Shown: piece by piece, positions 58,566-64,000 of the stretch
Position numbering within the stretch: position 1 is the stretch's first letter
Layout: each line of letters begins with the position of its first letter
Source: an uncultured Fretibacterium sp.
GTDB lineage: Bacteria > Synergistota > Synergistia > Synergistales > Aminobacteriaceae
Direction: 5' to 3'
DNA length: 64,000 bases
Assembly (NCBI GenBank): GCA_937911045.1
Contig: CALEPX010000003.1
Coordinates: 1 to 64,000, forward strand
Position numbers and translations under genes: made by a program
Notes under the pieces: generated by a model
What the model saw: the letters and a program-made list of their open reading frames with translations, nothing else
What the model was told of the DNA's origin: nothing
Database searches by the model: none

Positions 58566-59844
58566 GCAGCCACTCTTCCGCCGCTTTCCTGCTGCTGACT
58601 TTGCCCGTTCCTACAGCCATGTCAAGTCCATCAAGCAATTCCCCGACACGCCTGCCCGGTTTCATGTTAAGCAAATTCATGACCTCGCGACCCGTCAAAT
58701 ATCTCGACGCACCTTCAGTTTGAAGCGACACAGCGTTAAATCTTCGCAAAACCTGATCAAGATTCCAGCGATTGTCGTCCAAAACATCACTATATTCCTC
58801 GAAAAATCCCTCAGCTTGGGCAATGCAGCGCGCAAAATTCAACGCAACTTCGACAGCTTCTCGATTAAATTCCAGTACATCGGCGCAGAATTTTTCCTCA
58901 CTTGTTGGCTCATAGAATGATTTATAATACTTGATAATCGCGATTACGTCATCAATCGTTCCCGACGGCACATTCCATCGCGTCAAATAATCCGTGATTA
59001 ATCTGTCATTGAATTTGCTGCGTTCTTTCTCGTCCAGAGCATGAGTTCCGATCCTGCCGAATAATCCAGCCAAAACAAATGCGTCGTTCTCAGCTATGAT
59101 CTTGTTCGTGTCAAGGCGCGATTCGATTAATTTCAGCGTCGTCAAAACGTGATCGAACAAACTTTTGCCGGTATTCTTGCCATCAGGAATATTTTTCAAG
59201 TCATCAAGCTCTCTCAGGAAAAACGGGATAATCCTGAAACTGTCGCACAACTCGATAAATCTCCACGGTCTGCGTCTCAAACCCTTCATGATTTCGCGCC
59301 CCCAGCGTTCCGGCGGAATATCATTCATGCGCTCGGCGTGTGATTCGAGAAATTTTCGAACATCAGTCTCACTCTTCCAGAAAATATCCATTTCAAGTTC
59401 TGCCGCAAATCTCAGCATTCTCAAAATTCTCAACGGATCCTGCTTGATCAAATTCACGTTATCACCGGTAATCCTGATAACTTTGTTGCGAATATCAAAT
59501 CTGCCGCCGAATGGGTCAACGATCCCGCCGTCACCACGAATAGCAATCGCTTCAATGCTAAGATCTCGATACGATAAATCATCTTCGATCGAATTGCCCC
59601 TCATGCTGAACGCCCTGAATTGCATTCCGGAAATTTCGCCGCGCAACGCAGGATAAGCTCCACGTGCATCGACTGCTCCTGTTCCGAGTGCCAGCGCAAC
59701 TTGATACAAATCGTCTGAATCTATCGTAAGTGTTGCGATTTCCGGTTGGATTCCCATTTCCATCATTCTGACCGTATCGCCTACAAGCCACGCGCGAATA
59801 CCGGTGCTTTCGATCTTCTCAAGAATATCCATGCAATTTGACAT
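58552..59844 (-). CDS. CCA-adding enzyme/poly(A) polymerase homologue lacking catalytic motifs
   Basis: A 430-residue protein with the full class II nucleotidyltransferase layout: head, the DDLSYRDLSIEAIAI motif, DPFGG, NLIKQDPLRILRMLRFAAEL (cut), and a C-terminal HD-like helical region. However, the head motif normally GGxVRDxLL is VGDTVRMMEM (residues 21-30), and the catalytic DxD that should follow is EIA (35-37). The HD site normally HDIGK reads FGRIG (~residue 261). Both active sites therefore appear lost while the fold elements remain. Both tRNA genes here encode CCA, which may relax the need for this enzyme. It may be an RNA-binding pseudoenzyme; a second CCA gene elsewhere is possible. 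Confidence 0.8.
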   Translation of the reverse strand: MSNCMDILEKIESTGIRAWLVGDTVRMMEMGIQPEIATLTIDSDDLYQVALALGTGAVDARGAYPALRGEISGMQFRAFSMRGNSIEDDLSYRDLSIEAIAIRGDGGIVDPFGGRFDIRNKVIRITGDNVNLIKQDPLRILRMLRFAAELEMDIFWKSETDVRKFLESHAERMNDIPPERWGREIMKGLRRRPWRFIELCDSFRIIPFFLRELDDLKNIPDGKNTGKSLFDHVLTTLKLIESRLDTNKIIAENDAFVLAGLFGRIGTHALDEKERSKFNDRLITDYLTRWNVPSGTIDDVIAIIKYYKSFYEPTSEEKFCADVLEFNREAVEVALNFARCIAQAEGFFEEYSDVLDDNRWNLDQVLRRFNAVSLQTEGASRYLTGREVMNLLNMKPGRRVGELLDGLDMAVGTGKVSSRKAAEEWLRAQK

Positions 59845-59868
59845 GTTAATTTACATCTCGCTTTCAGA

Positions 59869-59886
59869 ATAATAATAATAATAATT
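59869..59886. repeat. AAT trinucleotide repeat
   Basis: AATAATAATAATAATAAT lies between the diguanylate cyclase stop and the start of the CCA-enzyme homologue. It may influence the spacing of the weak translation signal of the latter gene. Confidence 0.7.
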
Positions 59887-59897
59887 AATAATCATAA

Positions 59898-61412
59898 TCA
59901 TACAGCAAATTCGCAATTCTTTCCTCCGAGTTTTTTCACTTTGTATAACGCCTCGTCAGCGTCCGTGAATAAATCCTTGAAGCATTTGCCGCGCGAACCG
60001 AACGCAACTCCGCAACTCACAGAAACTGCCGGCAAATTCTCATCTGCTTCGGGATTACTAAGAATTTCGTTTATGCGCTCAACTTTCTGACGCACAACGT
60101 CGATCAAACCCGGGTTCATTCGCAGCATTATCACAGCAAATTCGTCACCGCCGATTCTGCAAACGTAATCCTGAGACCTGAACGAATCTTTCACCGTGTT
60201 CGCAACTTCACGCAGGACTAAATCCCCGACCGTGTGACCGTACGTGTCATTTATGCGCTTGAATTTGTCTACGTCAATAATCATTAACGCTGCACATGTC
60301 ATGTCAGTTTTCTCGACGATTTCGGCGTAACCTTCGCGATTATACACTCCGGTTAATTTATCGTGCGTTGCCTCGTATGCTAAATGCTCTTTCTGGTCAA
60401 GCGTGTTGTGATACATCGTGTGATAAGCGTCCGCCATGGTTTTCGCTTCACGCAGCTGCTGCTTTTGATTCTTGAACATGAGATTATACGCGCGCGCCAA
60501 AAACTGGAACTCATCAGAACCCCAAACCGGAATCGGCAACTCGTCCTGAATATACAGCACTGCCTTAACCAACGGGCGAATCACAAGAAACAGCGTGAAC
60601 AGCATCGTAGCAACCGTAATCGAAATCAGCAGCACAAGAAAGAATTGCTGGCTTCCAAGAATTTTTCGCAAATCACTGAGCGTGTCCGTCTGAAGCGAAT
60701 TGAATTTCTCAGCCAAGAGATTCACGCAGATGTTCATGTCGTCCAGAATTTTGGCGCGTTTCTTGCGATATTCCCCGTTGAACACCAGAGAACGTGCGCG
60801 AAGAGCTTTCAATCCGGACGTTAATTCCGCGTCATGACTTGACAGCGAGATTATGCGTAATTGCTCAGGTAATTCCGAGTCTTTGTATAAATACGCCGTT
60901 GCCGTCAATCTCATCGCGTACATTTCCCAGACCATTAATTCGTTTGAGCCATCTAACGCTCTCTTGAGTGCCGCGTAAATTTCCGCGTTAGATAAATATT
61001 TCGCAACGCTGCTAATCGCTTTGTCACGCCGCCTGTTCACGCTCGTCTCGTTGAAATAATTCTGGATGTATTGCAACTTCCCAGTCTCGACAAAATCACG
61101 CGCCTGTTCGGTCAAATATTCCGAGGCAATCTGCAAATCATAAGCATGACGCTGCCACGTAACAAAATCTTTGGTATTTTCCTGCACGATCGAGTAGCCA
61201 TGATTAGTCCGGTACGTAGAAAAAATCAGAATCACCGAGATCAAAACCGTAACAAATCCGACCGCGTAATTGAAATTCCTGACTGAAATTCCCCGGTTCA
61301 AAATATCATTGCCCAAATCGCTTAAAAATTTGCTTCTGAGCTTTTCCCTGTCTGAATCGCGTAACTCATCTGAAACTTTCACAAAATCTTTCGTCTGCTC
61401 TTGCGAACTCAT
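59898..61412 (-). CDS. Membrane-anchored diguanylate cyclase (GGDEF)
   Basis: A 504-residue protein making cyclic di-GMP. ATG 61412 (MSSQEQTKDF) is chosen because GGTGGAGGG lies upstream. One helix near residues 50-67 (YAVGFVTVLISVILIFS) and another near 263-283 (FFLVLLISITVATMLFTLFL) bracket a ~190-residue, mostly helical extracytoplasmic sensor region. A short HAMP-like/linker segment follows, then the GGDEF domain with HDKLTGVYNREGY, IDVDKFKRINDTYGH and the exact catalytic GGDEF in RIGGDEFAV. The inhibitory RxxD is not obvious at the usual place. It likely senses an external cue and controls surface or motility behaviour. It is followed by the CCA-homologue and mnmE on the same strand. Confidence 0.93.
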   Translation of the reverse strand: MSSQEQTKDFVKVSDELRDSDREKLRSKFLSDLGNDILNRGISVRNFNYAVGFVTVLISVILIFSTYRTNHGYSIVQENTKDFVTWQRHAYDLQIASEYLTEQARDFVETGKLQYIQNYFNETSVNRRRDKAISSVAKYLSNAEIYAALKRALDGSNELMVWEMYAMRLTATAYLYKDSELPEQLRIISLSSHDAELTSGLKALRARSLVFNGEYRKKRAKILDDMNICVNLLAEKFNSLQTDTLSDLRKILGSQQFFLVLLISITVATMLFTLFLVIRPLVKAVLYIQDELPIPVWGSDEFQFLARAYNLMFKNQKQQLREAKTMADAYHTMYHNTLDQKEHLAYEATHDKLTGVYNREGYAEIVEKTDMTCAALMIIDVDKFKRINDTYGHTVGDLVLREVANTVKDSFRSQDYVCRIGGDEFAVIMLRMNPGLIDVVRQKVERINEILSNPEADENLPAVSVSCGVAFGSRGKCFKDLFTDADEALYKVKKLGGKNCEFAV

Positions 61413-61495
61413 TGCTGAATCCCTCCACCGCAAAAATCTTATCGTATTTCACTCGTAATTTCACTCTACGCGAATATTATATATTATCCAGCACG

Positions 61496-61524
61496 AAAAA
61501 AGCCCCCCAAAAATTCTGGAGAGC
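61496..61524 (-). terminator. Terminator of the SprA-family gene
   Basis: On the minus strand GCTCTCC (61524-61518) pairs with GGGGGGC (61508-61502), including G-U pairs, and is followed by six T (61501-61496). Confidence 0.65.
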
Positions 61525-61530
61525 CATTTC

Positions 61531-61583
61531 CATTTATTCACGCATTTTCATTTATTCACGCATTTTTTTTATTCACGCATTTT
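61531..61583. repeat. Three tandem copies of an 18-bp intergenic repeat
   Basis: CATTTATTCACGCATTTT occurs at 61531-61548 and 61549-61566, and a third slightly altered copy is at 61567-61583. It lies between the SprA-family stop codon and its terminator, thus in the 3' untranslated region. Confidence 0.8.
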
Positions 61584-61591
61584 CTCGCACC

Positions 61592-62527
61592 CTAAGCGGC
61601 GGGCATAAGACTCTGAATTTGATTCTGTATCTGGTATTCTCTGAGTGACGCAAGAACTGATGACACGCCATTCAAGATATTTTTCTGAGCGTCTTCCTGT
61701 GAGTTCCGCTCAAAAATCGGAGTGTTTCGCAGCACGCTCGCCCTGAACTCAAAATTCTGAGATTCTGAATCGCCCGCTGTCATTTCACTCCTTGCCTTTG
61801 ACGCAAGAGTTGCAGCCTTTGCAGCTACTTTGAAGTCTTGACCCGATGGATCTGCCGGAGCATTCGCCGCGCGCTGTACCTTTTGCATATTATGCAGAGT
61901 TTCCTCGGGAGTTGCGCCTTCTTTGATTTTAATCGGCACTTCTCCGCCGGTGATGTATTTCTTGCCGTCCGGACCCTCTGTGTACGAATAGCTCACAGTA
62001 CCGCCAAATTCCCCTGATGCTGCCTGATGAGCTGCCTCATGAGATATGACTTCGCGCTGAATATTTTCGAGTTCCTGGATTTCGCGTTCTTCCTCGGAGT
62101 CCTGTTCGGATTTCTGAGTTTTCAACGCGTGCTGATTCTGGTCTTTGATTCGTTCGCTGACGGTTCGGGAATTTTTATCGCGGATTTCGTCGAGTTTGGA
62201 TTCGTTTGCTTCTTCCTGAGCGATTTCCCGGGTTGTAACGCCACCGCTGATACGATTCAAGTCTTCCTCGCTGCCCTTCATTGTGACGGATGCGCCGGTG
62301 ATATAGCGTCTGCCGTCCGTGCCCATCGAGTAATGATAGACCGTATGAACTTGAGCGCCGCTGCCGAGTTTCGCTTTGATGCTCTGTTCCTCGGACAAGA
62401 TTTCCTGTTCCTTTTGCTGTTTAGAAACGTCGGTCTCGTCGTCTTTGATATTTTCCGGGCTGTACACTCGCGAGATTTGATTCACCGGTTCAAGATAACC
62501 AGCCGAAAGCATCGATGTAACCTGCAT
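61592..62527 (-). CDS. SprA-family putative metalloprotease (CJM1_0395-like)
   Basis: A 311-residue protein with no signal peptide. The family core is VISHEAAHQAASGEFGG (HExxH-type HEAAH) followed by YSYTEGPDGKKYITGGEVPI. A related segment YHYSMGTDGRRYITGASVTM occurs near residue 65, so the DGxxYIxG hairpin is present twice. The centre is highly charged and helical. The family is annotated as putative metalloprotease; activity is unproven. ATG 62527 has GGAGG close upstream. Its genome neighbours here are holA and the cyclase. The tail (YQIQNQIQSLMPAA) is glutamine-rich. Confidence 0.85.
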   Translation of the reverse strand: MQVTSMLSAGYLEPVNQISRVYSPENIKDDETDVSKQQKEQEILSEEQSIKAKLGSGAQVHTVYHYSMGTDGRRYITGASVTMKGSEEDLNRISGGVTTREIAQEEANESKLDEIRDKNSRTVSERIKDQNQHALKTQKSEQDSEEEREIQELENIQREVISHEAAHQAASGEFGGTVSYSYTEGPDGKKYITGGEVPIKIKEGATPEETLHNMQKVQRAANAPADPSGQDFKVAAKAATLASKARSEMTAGDSESQNFEFRASVLRNTPIFERNSQEDAQKNILNGVSSVLASLREYQIQNQIQSLMPAA

Positions 62528-62594
62528 AATCTGTGCACCTCCTTCGTAAAAAAATTTTTTACCTGTGAATATTATACATGAGTTTTACGCAATA

Positions 62595-63542
62595 TTAATT
62601 ATTTTTCAACAGAAATTCCCAGAGCAAAATCTCAAACCCCTGCCACGATTTCGCGCCGCCAGTCTTCTCAAGATACGACAATTTCACAAGTTCCAGCATG
62701 AATCTCTTGAGCGCATTTGCCCCGAAATTCTTCATTGCAGCACGAGCTTTCTTGAGCGCGTATTTTTTCCGGGTCGGGTCTGTGCCGGAAGCTTTGAGAG
62801 CCAAGTCCGCAGAACTTCCAGAGAAACTCGCAATTATCAACGCAGGACGCAATCGATTCGCAAGTGCCGTCAAAATTCTCAGCAACGGCTCATTTCGCAA
62901 ATAATGCAAACTCCTCGCAACGTCAAGAATATTACGCTCACAAACCCCGTCCAGAAAACTCAGCAACGCACCGCCGCCCTCATCGAACGAAAGTTTTTTC
63001 ACGTCTTCAAGCTTTATCTCACGACCGGACGCATACAACGCAAGTTTCGCAATTTCCGAACGCAATTCTTCCTGAGATTCGATACTGTCGGCGAGTAATT
63101 GCGCGGCATCAGCATTGAGCTTTAACCCGAAATTTTTCGCAAGCTCCATCAGCCATGATTGTTTTTTCCACGGAGCAATGCTCGGCTCAGACTTGATAAT
63201 CTCGATTTTGTCCGCAATCGGCTCCAGATTCTTCGCAAAACTCCCCGTGAAAATTAATATCAGCACGCAAATCGCATCGTCAGCTTCGAGAAAATTCTGC
63301 AAATCATCCGGAAATTCCCCGAGAAAATCCGCGTTCTCAATCACGATAATTTCACGTTCGGCAAAAAGTCCCGGAGAAATCGCGTTCTCGAAAATATTTC
63401 CCCAGGAACTAAACGATTTATTCTCAGAGCCTGCCTCAAATTTTCCGGTCAGCGTGTAATTCTTGCGCGTCAAATCAGCAATTTTCTCCTGTAATTGACG
63501 ACGCTGTGATTCCCCGGCTTCGATTGCGATAACGTGCGGCAT
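62595..63542 (-). CDS. holA: DNA polymerase III, delta subunit
   Basis: A 315-residue clamp-loader subunit that opens the beta clamp. Motifs seen: SPGLFAEREIIVIENADFLG (domain I), WLMELAKNFGLKLNADAAQL (domain II, typical of delta), then FLDGVCERNILDVARSLHYL and the final ELVKLSYLEKTGGAKSWQGF (helical domain III), a little diverged. Its ATG (63542) lies four bases after the leuS stop, so it is translated with leuS. Length is near the usual 320-345. Confidence 0.9.
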   Translation of the reverse strand: MPHVIAIEAGESQRRQLQEKIADLTRKNYTLTGKFEAGSENKSFSSWGNIFENAISPGLFAEREIIVIENADFLGEFPDDLQNFLEADDAICVLILIFTGSFAKNLEPIADKIEIIKSEPSIAPWKKQSWLMELAKNFGLKLNADAAQLLADSIESQEELRSEIAKLALYASGREIKLEDVKKLSFDEGGGALLSFLDGVCERNILDVARSLHYLRNEPLLRILTALANRLRPALIIASFSGSSADLALKASGTDPTRKKYALKKARAAMKNFGANALKRFMLELVKLSYLEKTGGAKSWQGFEILLWEFLLKNN

Positions 63543-63546
63543 TGCG

Positions 63547-63999
63547 TTACTTCACGACGATATTCACGAGTTTGTCCGGAATTGTGATAATTTTCACGAT
63601 CGATTTCCCAGCGATTTTCTCCTGAACGGTTTTCTCGTCAAGAATCGATTTTTCGAGCGAATCTTTTGCAAGTCCGGCAGCACGGGCGAATTTTCCGCGA
63701 ACTTTGCCGTTAATCTGCGCAACAACCGTCACTGAATCCTGAACTAACGCTGACTCATCACAAACGCACCACGGTTCAAGACAGAGCATATTTTCATGGC
63801 CGAGCATCTCCCACAATTCTTCGGTGATATGCGGGCAGAACGGCGACAGACAATTCAGCAACACGTCAACTGCTTCACGACGCAGAAATTCGGCTTGTTC
63901 GGACTTGTCATTCAGCGAGTAAATGCTGTTCACGAGTTCCATTAATCGCGCGATCGCTGTGTTAAATTGCTTTTCGTTCTGAATATCGTTCGTAACGTC
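63547..63999 (-). CDS. leuS: Leucyl-tRNA synthetase, C-terminal part (partial)
   Basis: The frame is open to the window edge. It encodes the anticodon-binding helical bundle (FNTAIARLMELVNSIY, CLSPFCPHITEELWEMLGHE) and the C-terminal domain with the family-typical VVAQINGKVRGKF. The catalytic domain is outside the window. The gene leads directly into holA. Confidence 0.95.
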   Translation of the reverse strand, partial: DVTNDIQNEKQFNTAIARLMELVNSIYSLNDKSEQAEFLRREAVDVLLNCLSPFCPHITEELWEMLGHENMLCLEPWCVCDESALVQDSVTVVAQINGKVRGKFARAAGLAKDSLEKSILDEKTVQEKIAGKSIVKIITIPDKLVNIVVK

Positions 64000-64000
64000 C

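Overview
This 64 kb window looks like an ordinary stretch of chromosome from a diderm (Gram-negative type), probably anaerobic bacterium. I infer a gut-type member of the Synergistota, at moderate confidence. The reasons are the two giant secreted Ig-like repeat proteins, a TAXI-type TRAP transporter, a ferric-type ABC system with a fused permease, a flavodiiron protein for O2/NO removal, an M13 peptidase, and DUF1659/DUF2922-type small genes. There is no rRNA, CRISPR array, insertion sequence or recognisable prophage. Both tRNA genes carry an encoded CCA. Non-ATG starts (TTG, GTG) are common and were chosen where a Shine-Dalgarno sequence demanded them.

Layout. 1-600: the end of a gene, a two-helix membrane protein and a strongly structured RNA-like segment with its own terminator. 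604-7115 (minus): M13 peptidase followed by a ferric/organic-ion ABC importer (binding protein, fused double permease, ATPase). 7201-10352 (plus): CitG-like protein, coiled-coil repeat protein, a lone complex I/Mrp-type antiporter subunit and tRNA-Arg. 10481-13564 (minus): flavodiiron protein, spermidine synthase and a Tim44-like/zinc-ribbon protein. 13864-33971 (plus): two tandem giant paralogues (3078 and 3466 aa) made of ~1 kb modules, with a shared C-terminal domain and acidic tails. 34109-37132 (plus): TAXI TRAP transporter.

37320-46908 (minus): a polyol/sugar operon with an SDR, an ABC importer, an FGGY kinase, a hypothetical protein, a zinc alcohol dehydrogenase, a 48-aa flavodoxin-like peptide and a mannitol/fructuronate-type dehydrogenase. 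47013-47498 (minus): a tiny two-gene operon of unknown function. 47662-51660 (plus): DegT aminotransferase, YfiH-type protein with a duplicated 3' end, a Phd/RelE toxin-antitoxin pair, a secreted Arg/Glu-rich helix protein and a circularly permuted solute-binding protein. 51811-57062 (plus): GH57/DUF3536 enzyme, GNAT acetyltransferase, DUF1659/DUF2922 pair, tRNA-Glu and aldose epimerase. 57156-64000 (minus): mnmE, a degenerate CCA-enzyme homologue, a diguanylate cyclase, an SprA-family putative metalloprotease, holA and the end of leuS.

The points most worth a second look are the alternating module architecture and shared C-terminal domain of the giant pair, the circularly permuted binding protein, the CCA-enzyme homologue that has lost both catalytic motifs, the junction-forming RNA at 337-549, and two independent tandem duplications of gene 3' ends.
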